DNA of 64,000 nt. Source: Luteolibacter ambystomatis. GTDB taxonomy: Bacteria; Verrucomicrobiota; Verrucomicrobiia; Verrucomicrobiales; Akkermansiaceae. Made by a program: the position numbers and the translations under genes. The stretch covers positions 2,333,754-2,397,753 of the forward strand of contig NZ_CP073100.1 of NCBI RefSeq assembly GCF_018137965.1. The letters are read 5' to 3'. The first letter of the stretch is position 1. Each line of letters begins with the position of its first letter. The notes below the pieces were generated by a model. It was not told the origin of the DNA. It saw nothing but the letters and a program-made list of their open reading frames with translations, and searched no databases. Shown one piece after another: positions 52,965 through 62,222 of the stretch.

Positions 52965-55115
52965 ATGAGCGCCGCCTCGATCCAAATTCTTCACAAGGAA
53001 CGGCTTCCGTCCACGGGAGCCCTCTACATTCCCGGCCGTCTGGACATCCACCAGCTCCACGGCCTCGAAAAACTCCTCGCCGGGCGGAAGATCACCTGGC
53101 TGATCGAGGAGAACGCGAAACTCGATCCCCAGATCCGCACGCATCTGGAAAAGTCCGGCTCCGGCGCGATGTTCGCCGCGGACGATACCGCCCTCGCCGA
53201 AGTCGGGGCCCAGCTCAAGGGCGCGTTGGAAGGTTCCGGCGCGCTCGTTTACGTTCCAGGCCTCACCGCCAGCCGCCACTCGGAGACCTGCCTCGTCCCC
53301 GCCGCCCACCTCAAGGCGCTCTGCGCGCTCGGCCTGCCCGTCGTCCCCATCGCCGTCGAATCGCCGCGCGAGACCAGCCTGTCCGTCGAACGGAAATCGT
53401 CATTGCCCGCGGGCATCCTCACCGTCGGCCGGCCGCTCGCCGCGGGCGAGGCCACCGTGGCCGAGTACCGCCAGCGCCTGCTGGAAGCCGCGGAGGTCGG
53501 CTTCTCCAGCCGCGCGTTTCTCAAAGGCTCGCTCGCCATCGCGTTGTTGGAAGGCCTCAAGAAACACGGCTCGAAGCACAAGATCGTGGACGGCTCCGAT
53601 GACAGCACGCTGGAGTTCAGCAAGGTGCTGCCCGCCGCGCTCGCGCTTTCCAAGGTCATCGCCGAGTCCACCTCGCAGCCGCGCGTGGGCATCGTGCTGC
53701 CCCCCGGCAAGGGCGGCCTCGTCGCGAACCTCGCCGTGCTCTTCGCCAACAAGGTGCCGGTGAACCTCAACTTCACCGCCGGCACCGAGGCCGTGAAGTC
53801 CGCCATCCGCCAGGCCGGGCTCGACCGCTTCATCACCGCCGATCCCTTCGTGCGGAAGCTCTCCTCCTTCCCATGGCCGCCGAACCGCGATCTCATTTTC
53901 ATCGAGCGCGTCCTGCCCACGCTGAAAAAGCAGATGATCCGCTGGGGCGTGATGGCGAAGATCCTGCCCTCCGCCGTGATCGCCACCATGCTCGGCCTCA
54001 ACAAACGCTCCGGCGATGACGAGGCCGTGCTGCTCTTCACCTCCGGCTCCTCCGGCGAGCCGAAGGGCGTCGCCCTCAGCCATCGCAACGTGCTGGCGAA
54101 TGTCTGCCAGTTCGCCAGCCGCATCTCCCTGCCGCCCGGTGCCAGCATCCTCGGCAGCCTGCCCTTGTTCCACTCCTTCGGCTCCACCGTCACGCTGTGG
54201 TTCCCGTGCATCGAGGGTCTCGATCTCATCACCTATCCGAATCCGATCGAAACCAAGCGCCTCGCGGAGCTCGTCTCGCTGCATCAGGCCAGCCTGCTCC
54301 TCTCCACCCCCACGTTCCTGCGCGGCTACATGAAGCGCATCGAGCCCGCGCAGTTGCAGTCGCTGAAGCTCGTCGTCACCGGCGCGGAAAAACTCCCGCA
54401 GAACCTCGCCTCCGCCTTCGAGGAAAAATTCGGCATCCGTCCGCAGGAAGGCTACGGCCTCACCGAAACCTCACCCGCCACCAACGTCAACCTGCCGGAC
54501 GCCACGCCGCAGGGTGGCGAGGCGCTCATCCCCAGTGCGCGCCCCGGTTCCGTCGGCATCCCGCTGCCGGGCATCGCCGTGAAGCTCACCGATCCCGCCA
54601 CCGAGAAGGACGTGCCGCTCGACAAGCAGGGCATCATCTGGTTCCGCGGCGCGAACATCTTCCCCGGCTACCTCAACGATCCAAAGAAGACCGCCGCCGT
54701 GCTGCAGGACGGCTGGTTCCGCACCGGCGATGTCGGCCGCATGGATGACGAGGGCTTCCTCTACATCGAGGGCCGCATCTCGCGCTTCTCGAAGATCGCC
54801 GGCGAAATGGTCCCGCACGAAACCGTGGAGGCCGCCATCAACAAGGTGCTGCATCTCGATTCCGAAGCCGAGCGCCGCATCGCCGTCGTCGGCGTGCCGG
54901 ACGAGCAGAAGGGCGAGGCCATCATCCTCCTCTCCACCATCTCCGGCCCCGCGCTGGAGCAGGAATGCATCGACCTCCGCTACAAGCTCCTCGATGAAGG
55001 CCTGCCGTCCCTGTGGACGCCCAAGCAGATCGTCCCCGTGCAGGAAATCCCCGTCCTCGCCTCCGGCAAGCTCGACATCAAGTCCTGCGAAACGCTGGCC
55101 ACGAGCAACCGCTGA
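52965..55115 (+). CDS. Aas-like acyl-ACP/acyl-CoA synthetase with degenerate acyltransferase domain
   Basis: A 716-residue protein resembling Aas (2-acyl-glycerophosphoethanolamine acyltransferase fused to acyl-ACP synthetase). The AMP-forming ligase is intact: LLFTSGSSGEPKGVALSHRN (phosphate loop), YGLTETSP, GWFRTGDVGRMDDEGFLYIE and the later Lys-containing KLDIKSCE. The N-terminal 190 residues follow the PlsC layout (LYIPGRLDIHQLHGLEKLL, VYVPGLTASR), but the catalytic NHxSxxD is missing: IPGRLDIHQLHG is found in its place. It should activate fatty acids for phospholipid repair, but perhaps without its own acyl transfer. Confidence 0.82.
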   Translation: MSAASIQILHKERLPSTGALYIPGRLDIHQLHGLEKLLAGRKITWLIEENAKLDPQIRTHLEKSGSGAMFAADDTALAEVGAQLKGALEGSGALVYVPGLTASRHSETCLVPAAHLKALCALGLPVVPIAVESPRETSLSVERKSSLPAGILTVGRPLAAGEATVAEYRQRLLEAAEVGFSSRAFLKGSLAIALLEGLKKHGSKHKIVDGSDDSTLEFSKVLPAALALSKVIAESTSQPRVGIVLPPGKGGLVANLAVLFANKVPVNLNFTAGTEAVKSAIRQAGLDRFITADPFVRKLSSFPWPPNRDLIFIERVLPTLKKQMIRWGVMAKILPSAVIATMLGLNKRSGDDEAVLLFTSGSSGEPKGVALSHRNVLANVCQFASRISLPPGASILGSLPLFHSFGSTVTLWFPCIEGLDLITYPNPIETKRLAELVSLHQASLLLSTPTFLRGYMKRIEPAQLQSLKLVVTGAEKLPQNLASAFEEKFGIRPQEGYGLTETSPATNVNLPDATPQGGEALIPSARPGSVGIPLPGIAVKLTDPATEKDVPLDKQGIIWFRGANIFPGYLNDPKKTAAVLQDGWFRTGDVGRMDDEGFLYIEGRISRFSKIAGEMVPHETVEAAINKVLHLDSEAERRIAVVGVPDEQKGEAIILLSTISGPALEQECIDLRYKLLDEGLPSLWTPKQIVPVQEIPVLASGKLDIKSCETLATSNR

Positions 55116-55121
55116 CCTGAT

Positions 55122-55476
55122 CGTGGCTGCGGCGTCCCGCCGCAGGCCGTGGTCGTGGCGTCCCGCCGCGACATCTTCCTCTTCGTAGCCGCGTTCGTAA
55201 GAACGTGGGCTGGGAAGAGTCTTCTCTATCCCAGAACATCGCCGCCCGGATATCTCCGCGCAGCGAAGTAGCGCTGGGCTCCGCCCGGCGTGCCGGGGAG
55301 AGGGCTTATCGGGTGATGCGATCCCTTTCCCACAAAGCGCCCCAAGAAGCACGCGAAGGAGGACCTTCGCGCTACTACGCTCCACGTAGCTCTCCTTCGT
55401 GGCCGCGTTCAAGCCGCGCGAACCTCCCTCCGACATCCGCCGCCCCCGCCCACAAGCAGGAATGCTTGTGCTACTA
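55122..55476. repeat. REP field of several families
   Basis: GTGGCTGCGGCG/CGCCGCAGG, GTGGTCGTGGCG/CGCCGCGA, GTAGCCGCGTTCGTAAGAACG, GTAGCGCTGGGC/GCCCGGCG, an inverted CGCGAAGG/CCTTCGCGCTAC and, last, CACAAGCA/TGCTTGTGCTAC. The last head lies 3 nt from the stop of the GNAT gene at 55477. Confidence 0.8.
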
Positions 55477-55947
55477 CTAAGGCAGTATATCCCCGTACAC
55501 CCCCGGATCGCTCCCGGGAATCTCAATGGCTCCGCACGCCTTGAAATAAAACTCCTTCGGCCCCACGCCGCCGATGATCCCGTACGCATACCCATCTTCA
55601 CGCAGCGCCTCCAGCGACTTCAACAACAGCGCCTTTCCCAATCCCAATCCACGCGCGTCCTCGGATACGCCCGTCGGCCCGAAGAACGCCTTCATCGTCG
55701 TGTCATAGCACGCGAACCCCAGGATCTTCTTGTCCCGCGTCGCGATGAAGCACGCGATCGGCTGGCGCGACAACGCCACCGCCACCTCGCTCACCCACTT
55801 CGCGGAAAAGTGCTGCTTCACGAACTCCTGCACCGTGTGCAGCTCGAAGGCCCGCGCCCGCCGCAGGATCACGCCCTTCCCCTCCACCTCCTTGTAGAGT
55901 TCCGCGGAATCGGGGAGGTCGTAAAGGCGCACCAGCAGGTCGATCAT
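55477..55947 (-). CDS. GNAT N-acetyltransferase
   Basis: A 156-residue acetyltransferase from the ATG at 55947 (MIDLLVRLYDLPDSAE); a start at 55959 is possible. The motif GVSEDARGLGLGKALLLKSL contains the acetyl-CoA loop (RGLGLGKA), followed by GYAYGIIGGVGPKEFYFKAC. Substrate unknown. The stop codon (TAG) is directly followed by TAG-TAG-CACAAGC, a REP head. Confidence 0.8.
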   Translation of the reverse strand: MIDLLVRLYDLPDSAELYKEVEGKGVILRRARAFELHTVQEFVKQHFSAKWVSEVAVALSRQPIACFIATRDKKILGFACYDTTMKAFFGPTGVSEDARGLGLGKALLLKSLEALREDGYAYGIIGGVGPKEFYFKACGAIEIPGSDPGVYGDILP

Positions 55948-56060
55948 GCCGCCTTGCATAGCCAATGCCCCGCACCGGCGGAAGATCAAACACCGCCACC
56001 TTCCGCTAGAGCCGCCCTCCGGGAGCTTGACCCCGCCCGCCGCTTCCGCCAGCGAGGGAT

Positions 56061-57542
56061 ATGCATGCTACCCGTTTCGCGTTCGCCCTCTGCCTGCTGC
56101 TGGCGGGTGGAGTCCAGGCCAGGGATTATCATGTCGATTCCACGGCCGGGAATGACTCCGCCCCCGGCACCACGCCCGCGCAGGCGTGGAAGTCGCTTGA
56201 GAAGGTGAACGCCACCGAGTTCACCGCGGGCGACCGCATTCTGTTCAAGGCCGGTGGCCGCTGGAGCGGGCAACTCCACCCGAAGGGCTCCGGCCGCGCC
56301 AATGGCCCGAAGGTCGAGCCGATCACCATCACCCGCTACGGCGAGGGCACCCTCCCGCGCATCGATGGCGAGGGCAAGGTGCCCGATACCGTGCTGCTGG
56401 AGAACATCCAGTACTGGGAAGTCACCGATCTGGAAATCACCAACCAGGGCCCGGAGACCGCGCCATGGCGCACCGGCGTCCGCATCCTCGCGGATGGCAT
56501 CGGCACCATGAACTACATCGCCCTGCGCCGCCTGTACGTTCACGACGTGAATGGCGACCTCCGCAAGAGCAACGAAGGCTGCGGCATCTTCTTCGAGGCG
56601 AAAGGACGCGGCACCTTCTTCGACCGCCTGCTGATCGAAAACTGCAAGGTCGAGCGCACCGACCGCAATGGCATCTGCCAGCGCGGCCACGGCGGCCCGC
56701 ACAGCCGCTCCGTCATCATCCGTGGCAACACGCTCGATGACATCGGCGGCGACGGCATCAAGCTCTGGGGCACCGACGGCGGCCTCATCGAAAAGAACAT
56801 CGTCCGCAAGGCCCGCGCCCGCGCCAAGGACGCCTCCGCGGGCATCTGGCCCTTCGATTGCAACGACACCGTCATCCAGTTCAACGAAGTCTCCGGCACC
56901 CTCGGCACGCTCGATGGCCAGGGCTTCGACTCCGACTACGCCTGCCGTCGTACGTTGATCCAGTACAACTACAGCCACGACAACGAAGGCGGCTTCATCC
57001 TCATCTGCGGCCCCGGCAATTCCTTCAACAGCGACACCATCATCCGCTACAACATCAGCGTGCACGATGGCGTGGACTCCGCCCGCGTCTTCCACTTCGG
57101 CGGCAAGTCCACCAACACCCGCGTCTATCACAACACCATCGTCCTCGGCCCGCGGCAGAAGGTCCCCGTGCTGCTCTTCACCGATTGGGACAAGGGCTTC
57201 GCCGAGGGCGCGACCTTCACCAACAACCTCGTCATCACCAGCGAAGGCGGCAAGGCGCTCTACAAATTCGGCCCCGACAAGGGCACCACCTTCGAGGGCA
57301 ATGTCTTCGCCGGTGTCCACGAAGGCCTGCCCGCCGGAACCGCCGTCAGCAAGACGGTCCCGAAATTGAAAGGCCCGCTCGAACCCGCCGATGGCTTCGC
57401 CTCCGCCGAGCGTTTCAAGCCCGCCGCCACCGACCGCAATTTCCCGCGCGGCAACGTCATCAAGGACAACGGCGGCCGCGACTTCTTCGGCAAGCCCCTC
57501 CGCCCCACCGACCGCCCCGCCATCGGCGCCGCGGAACCCTAG
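56061..57542 (+). CDS. Secreted parallel beta-helix protein (polysaccharide lyase/hydrolase-like)
   Basis: A 493-residue exported protein (signal MHATRFAFALCLLLAGGVQA). The sequence shows the regular short-strand ladder of a right-handed beta-helix: SVIIRGNTLDDIGGDGIKLW, TDGGLIEKNIVRKAR, TLIQYNYSHDNEGGFILICG, TRVYHNTIVLGP. It opens DYHVDSTAGNDSAPGTTPAQ, the calcium-loop entry of DUF1565/PL9-type helices. It most likely acts on an acidic polysaccharide, as a lyase or hydrolase, but no catalytic residue could be fixed. The stop TAG is immediately followed by a GTAG-like repeat. Confidence 0.78.
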   Translation: MHATRFAFALCLLLAGGVQARDYHVDSTAGNDSAPGTTPAQAWKSLEKVNATEFTAGDRILFKAGGRWSGQLHPKGSGRANGPKVEPITITRYGEGTLPRIDGEGKVPDTVLLENIQYWEVTDLEITNQGPETAPWRTGVRILADGIGTMNYIALRRLYVHDVNGDLRKSNEGCGIFFEAKGRGTFFDRLLIENCKVERTDRNGICQRGHGGPHSRSVIIRGNTLDDIGGDGIKLWGTDGGLIEKNIVRKARARAKDASAGIWPFDCNDTVIQFNEVSGTLGTLDGQGFDSDYACRRTLIQYNYSHDNEGGFILICGPGNSFNSDTIIRYNISVHDGVDSARVFHFGGKSTNTRVYHNTIVLGPRQKVPVLLFTDWDKGFAEGATFTNNLVITSEGGKALYKFGPDKGTTFEGNVFAGVHEGLPAGTAVSKTVPKLKGPLEPADGFASAERFKPAATDRNFPRGNVIKDNGGRDFFGKPLRPTDRPAIGAAEP

Positions 57543-57740
57543 TAGCTCCGGGCTCCCGCCCGGCGTGCAGGGAAGACGGTTTTACAGGTCATGTCATCCC
57601 CCGCCCTCCAAGCACCGCAACCCGCACGCGAAGGAGGACCTTCGCGCTACTACGCTCCGCGTCCTGTATGGGAGCTGCCCCCGGAGCGGACTCCTCACGT
57701 AGCCGGAGTCGTAAGACTTCGGGCAGGATGCATCCACCCC
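57540..57740. repeat. REP field after the beta-helix gene
   Basis: GTAGCTCCGGGC/GCCCGGCG overlaps the stop, then an inverted CGCGAAGG/CCTTCGCGCTAC and, at 57700, GTAGCCGGAGTC/GACTTCGGG. Heads and hairpins are those of the families at 55.2 kb and 52.7 kb. Confidence 0.78.
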
Positions 57741-57779
57741 CACCCTTGCACACCGCCATCGGAATCACCGCCCACCATC

Positions 57780-58290
57780 CCTCTGAGTCCCGGAGGGACG
57801 ACGCTGCCTGCGCTCTCGCACCGGATCAATCAATCCAACATCCATCGCTCTGGCTGCCTTGTCATCGGATTGGTCCTCATTCCGACTCCGCTTGCGTCGT
57901 CCCTAACGGGACTCAATCCATCCTCACCTCTCACCGGTGGCTCGCGCCACCGGCTACCCTACGTCGCCCCTCCGGGGCTGAAGAACCCTCTTCGGTCATT
58001 GACCCTGAAGATTGGGACGCCACCGCAAGGATGTGCGGACCTGTGGGAACCATCCGCTCCCGCAACTTCATTCCATCCGGTCATCTCTGAGTCCCGGAGG
58101 GACGACGAAAGGTAGCCGGTGGCGCAAGCCACCGGAACAGCGCCGAACCCGATTGAAGTCCCGGAGGGACGACGCTGCCTGCGCTCTCACATCGCAACCA
58201 CCGGGCCAAGGCTCATCAGCCTAACAACCCCACCCTACCTCGCGCCACCGGCTACCTTACGCCGCCCCTCCGGGGCTGAAGAATTGCGGC
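57780..58290. repeat. REP/BIME composite of the 6.3-kb family
   Basis: Two partial units carry GAGTCCCGGAGGGACGACG, GACGCTGCCTGCGCTCTC, GGTAGCCGGTGGC/GCCACCGG and CGCCCCTCCGGGGCTGAAGA. The arrangement repeats that at 6275-6930 with different spacers. Confidence 0.78.
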
Positions 58291-58301
58291 GCAGCCATCT
58301 G

Positions 58302-58434
58302 CGTAGCCGGAGTCGTAAGACTTCGGGCGGAGTGCATCCACCCTCACACGCCGCCGTTACGATCCATACAGAAACCGGACCCGCCAAGAACTGCGCTCGA
58401 CCACCCGACCTGAAGTCTCACGACTTCAGCTACC
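58302..58434. repeat. REP pair, GTAG-CCGGAGTC family
   Basis: GTAGCCGGAGTC/GACTTCGGG and, inverted, CTGAAGTC/GACTTCAGCTAC ending at 58434. The inverted head is separated from the MnmA stop codon by only two or three bases. Confidence 0.8.
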
Positions 58435-59514
58435 TCACCCCACCCACTCGAACACACCGCCGCCCATCAATCTCCCGCCGTCGTAAAACGCGCAGATCTG
58501 CCCCGGCGAAAGCGCGCGCTGCGGCTTCAGGAACACCACGTCCACCTTCCCATCCTCACGCGGCGTCACCTCCACCGGTTCCGCCTTCGCGCGATACCGT
58601 GGCTGCGCTTCACACCGCATCTTCCGGTCGAACGGCTCGTTGATCGTGCTCACATTCCCCACCACACAGCGGCTCGCATACAGCCCCTCGCTCTCCGGCG
58701 TGTCCCATCCCACAATCAAACGGTTCGCCGCCACATCCTTCCCCACCACCACATACGCCATCCCTTCACGCGGCGAGGCCACGCCATGGCCCTTCCGCTG
58801 GCCCAGCGTATAAAGGTGCAGCCCGCGATGCGTTCCCATCACCTTGCCCGTCGGGTCAACGATCTCCCCCGGACTCTCCGGAATATAGTGTCCCAGGAAA
58901 TCACTCATCTTCACCTGCCCCAGGAAACAAATCCCCTGGCTGTCCTTCTTCGAGGCCGTCGGTAAATTAAAGCGTTCCGCCACCTCACGCACCTGCGGCT
59001 TCAGCATCTCCCCGGCGGGGAATAGCGCGCGCGCCGCCTGCGCCTGCGTCATCAGCGAGAGGAAATAACTCTGGTCCTTGTTCGGGTCCGCGCCGCGCAG
59101 GATCGCCGCCGTGCCATCGCCCAGCGATCTACGGCGTGCATAGTGGCCCGTCGCCACGCTCTCGAATCCCTGGCTCAACGCGTAATCCAGAAACACGCCG
59201 AACTTCATCTCGCGGTTGCACCACACGTCCGGATTCGGCGTGATCCCATTGCGGTAGCCTTCCACCAGATAGTCCACGATGCGGTCGCGATACGCATCGA
59301 TCAGGTCGATCACGCGGAATTCGATCCCCAGCGTCTTCGCCACGGCGCGGGCGTCCTCGATGTCCTGTTCCCACGGGCAATCGCCCGGGATGCCCTCGGC
59401 ATTGATCCAGTTCTTCATGTAGCCGCCGGTCACCTCGTGACCCTGCTCCACCAGCAATGCCGCCGCCACGGAGCTATCCACCCCGCCGGACAGTCCGACC
59501 AGCACCTTCGCCAT
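58435..59514 (-). CDS. mnmA: tRNA-specific 2-thiouridylase MnmA
   Basis: A 359-residue enzyme that thiolates U34 of tRNA for Lys, Glu and Gln. The ATG at 59514 gives MAKVLVGLSGGVDSSVAAAL, the ATP pyrophosphatase PP-loop (residues 9-15). The catalytic cysteine pair is in NPDVWCNREMKFGVF and GICFLGQ. The C-terminal half has GLHLYTLGQRKGHGVASPRE and ends with a beta domain (ALSPGQICAFYD). The length fits the family. Upstream is the membrane protein gene at 59631 on the other strand; the stop abuts a REP element. Confidence 0.95.
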   Translation of the reverse strand: MAKVLVGLSGGVDSSVAAALLVEQGHEVTGGYMKNWINAEGIPGDCPWEQDIEDARAVAKTLGIEFRVIDLIDAYRDRIVDYLVEGYRNGITPNPDVWCNREMKFGVFLDYALSQGFESVATGHYARRRSLGDGTAAILRGADPNKDQSYFLSLMTQAQAARALFPAGEMLKPQVREVAERFNLPTASKKDSQGICFLGQVKMSDFLGHYIPESPGEIVDPTGKVMGTHRGLHLYTLGQRKGHGVASPREGMAYVVVGKDVAANRLIVGWDTPESEGLYASRCVVGNVSTINEPFDRKMRCEAQPRYRAKAEPVEVTPREDGKVDVVFLKPQRALSPGQICAFYDGGRLMGGGVFEWVG

Positions 59515-59630
59515 GCGGGGAAGGAAAAGGCCGCGCCCGCAACATGCAAGCGCCAAGGACCGCTCCTTCCCCCGTCGCAACCGGTGCGATGGCGCTTGAA
59601 TCCCGGCCGTCCCGCCCTTTTCCTCCCGCC

Positions 59631-60503
59631 ATGTCCGCCGCGCCCGCGTCAGAGCCCCAGACCGTCACCGCCCGCTCCCCGCTCGCCGGTTGCACCATTC
59701 TCATCGTCTGCGTGCTCGTGCTCGTCTTCCTCGTCGGCTTCTCCACCTGGGCGCTCTTCCGCCAGGCCGATGAAATCGCCAAGTTCACCTCGGACAAGCC
59801 CGCCCCCATCGCCATCGCCCCCACCGAGGACCGCGAGGCGGACCTCAACCACCTCTCGGAGCGCCTCGAAGGCTTCCGCCAGTCCCTCGATGGCACCGCC
59901 GAGGTGAAGCTGGAGCTTTCCAAGGACGACCTCAATACCGCCATCGCCGCCTTCCCGGCCCTCACCGAGCTCAAGGGCGCCTTCAACGTCCGCGAGATCC
60001 GCGAGGACGGCAAGCTGGTGCTCGACACCTCGCTCAAGATGAACGGCAAGCCGCGCCGCACCCGCGAAGGCGAGGAAGGCTACGTCACCTCCGATCCGCG
60101 CTACCTCAATGGCACGCTCATCGCCCGCCCCGAGCTCGCTGATCAGGAAATCGTCCTGCGCATCGACTCCATCGAGGTCCCCGGTGCCAGCGTCCCGGAG
60201 CAGTTCCGCCAGCAAATGTCCCCCTACCGCATCACCGAGCGCTACAAGACGGACACCACCCTCGGCCCGGTCATGAAAAAGCTCACCGGCCTCACCGTCA
60301 CCGGTGGCAAGGTCGTCCTGCGCAGGCAGCCCGGCGAAACCGCCCCCGGCACCATCACCAACGACCAGGTCGACTCCGGCGCGAAGCGTCTCTTCCGCTG
60401 GCTCGGCCTCGCCGCCTCCGCCTTCCTCGCCCTCGTCGGCCTCCTCCTCTTCATCGGCATGCGCGCCAAGCGCCGCAAGGAACAGGAAGCCGCCGGACAA
60501 TAA
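59631..60503 (+). CDS. Two-helix membrane protein of unknown function
   Basis: A 290-residue protein; the ATG at 59631 (MSAAPASEPQTVTARSPLAG) is the only start giving a sensible N-terminus. One helix lies near the start (CTILIVCVLVLVFLVGFSTW), one near the end (LAASAFLALVGLLLFIGMRA) followed by a basic tail. The periplasmic or exposed loop has EVKLELSKDDLNTAIAAFPA and EIVLRIDSIEVPG. No family recognised. The TAA stop is two bases before a GTGG-headed repeat. Confidence 0.65.
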   Translation: MSAAPASEPQTVTARSPLAGCTILIVCVLVLVFLVGFSTWALFRQADEIAKFTSDKPAPIAIAPTEDREADLNHLSERLEGFRQSLDGTAEVKLELSKDDLNTAIAAFPALTELKGAFNVREIREDGKLVLDTSLKMNGKPRRTREGEEGYVTSDPRYLNGTLIARPELADQEIVLRIDSIEVPGASVPEQFRQQMSPYRITERYKTDTTLGPVMKKLTGLTVTGGKVVLRRQPGETAPGTITNDQVDSGAKRLFRWLGLAASAFLALVGLLLFIGMRAKRRKEQEAAGQ

Positions 60504-60505
60504 CC

Positions 60506-60600
60506 GTGGCTGCGGCGTCCCGCCGCAGGCCGTGGTCGTGGCGTCCCGCCGCGACATTCCCCCTCTTCGTGGCCGCGTTCGTGAGAACGTGGGCGGGGAA
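60506..60600. repeat. REP triplet of GTGG-headed hairpins
   Basis: GTGGCTGCGGCG/CGCCGCAGG, GTGGTCGTGGCG/CGCCGCGA and GTGGCCGCGTTCGTGAGAACG in the same order as at 55.1 kb. The two copies show the triplet moves or duplicates as one unit. Confidence 0.8.
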
Positions 60601-60872
60601 AACCCACCCCATCCCTCCAACACCGCCCCGTCCTCCGGAGTGCGGTGGCTTGCTTCCGCACTCCCGCCGCAGGCGTCTCACCCCTCTTCAATCTGCGGAA
60701 TCTGCGGTCAGCCTCCCCCCACAACCCGACCACCCTGCCCAAGTCGCTTTCCCATTGGCAGGCCCCTCGTTTCCCGCTCCAGATCGCTCTTTGCGCACCT
60801 AGCGTAGCCGGAAATGTGGATTCCCGATGCACGAAATCCCCTCCCGGTGCCGTTTACCCTCCTGTCAAAATC
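60601..60872. other. Gene-free stretch before the ClpP-like gene
   Basis: Contains a GGAGTGCGG/CCGCACTCC hairpin at about 60636-60662 and a lone GTAGCCGGA head near 60805. Otherwise nothing recognisable. Confidence 0.5.
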
Positions 60873-62182
60873 ATGAAACTCCGCCTCACTTCCCCGCTCC
60901 TGTGCCTGCTCATGGCCGGCCTCGCCCACGCCGACGAACCCGCCAAGCCTGTCGAGGCCACCACCCCGGCCCAGGCCGTTCCCGCTCCCGCCCAACCGGC
61001 TGCTCAAGCACCCGCCGCCGTGGCGGTCGCCGTCGCCCCGCCCCCGCGCCGAAGGACCCCGCCACCGAGGCCTCCCGCAAGGAACAGGAAGCCCTCACCC
61101 TCCAGAACACCCTCGAAGCCGAGCGTCTCAAGAAAGAAACCAACGCCCTCCGCTCCGAGATCACCAAGCTCAAGATGGAGCGCGAGCTCATCGGCGAGCG
61201 CAATGCCATGGACGACGCCAAGCGCGACCAGGCCAAGCGCGAGGCCGATGTCAAATTCTCCGAGGAAAAGAGCAGGCTCATGCGCGAGGCGGAGATGGCC
61301 CGCATCCAGTCCGAGAAGCTCGCCAACGAACTCAAGACCGTCCAGACCCAAGCCGCGCTCGACATCACCCGCCTCCAGAACGACATCGCCAAGTTCGAGA
61401 CCGAGGACAAGCGCGCCCAGTACGCCGACAGCAAGCCCGAATACCTCGCCAAGCCCCTCCGCGATAACAACGTCCTCGTCATCTCGGACCGCCGCATCCC
61501 GCTCAACGGCCTCATCAACTCGGACACCGCCGACCACATCACCGAGCGCATCGACTACTGGAACAACAAGGACAACAAGCTCCCCATCTTCATCGTCATT
61601 GATGAATGCCCCGGCGGCTCCGTCATGGCCGGCTACCGCATCCTCAAGTCCATGCAGGCCAGCAAGGCCCCCATCCACGTCGTGGTGAAATCCTTCGCCG
61701 CCTCCATGGCCGCCTGCATCACCACCCTGGCCACGGAATCCTATGCCTATCCGAATGCCATCATCCTCCATCACCAGATCAGCTCCACCCCAGGCAACCG
61801 CCTGAACCTCACCCAGCAGAAGGAATTCTTCGAGGAAAACACCCGCTGGTGGCAGCGCCTCGCCACCCCCGTCGCACAAAAAATGGGCATCTCCACCGAC
61901 GAGTTCATCAAGAAGATGTACGCCCACTCCACCAGCGGTGACTGGAGCGAGTTCGGTGACAGCGCCAAGGAACTCAAGTGGGTGAACCACATCATCGGCG
62001 GCGTCGAGGAAACCTCGCTCGTCAAGGACCCGGACGCCAAGCCCGCCGCCGCGCCCGCCACCCGCATGGCGCTGAAGGAAGAAGTCGATCAGGACGGCCG
62101 CCCCTTCGTCTGGCTGCCCCGCCTCAATCCAAAGGACTGCTACTTCCTCTACAACGCGGACACCTACTACCGCACGCGCTGA
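60873..62182 (+). pseudogene. Secreted ClpP-like serine protease with coiled coil, frameshifted
   Basis: The start ATG at 60873 gives a clean signal (MKLRLTSPLLCLLMAGLAHA) and an Ala/Pro linker in one frame. The frame shifts near 61036-61039, after which the other frame carries APKDPATEASRKEQEALTLQ, a coiled coil to about 61420, and a ClpP-like domain: FIVIDECPGGSVMAGYRILK, SFAASMAACITTL with the likely active Ser, and AIILHHQIS with the likely His. Adding one C to the CCCC run restores a single 437-residue protein. Either a sequencing error, a real mutation or phase variation. Clp-like proteases in this region are usually soluble; this one is predicted to be exported. Confidence 0.8.
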
Positions 62183-62222
62183 TACTGGACGCCGCGGCCA
62201 TCCGCTCCTACGGTGGCCGCAA

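Noticed and set aside
61030..61060. Programmed ribosomal frameshift in the ClpP-like gene
   Set aside because: No canonical slippery heptamer or downstream pseudoknot is seen; a missing C explains the break more simply.
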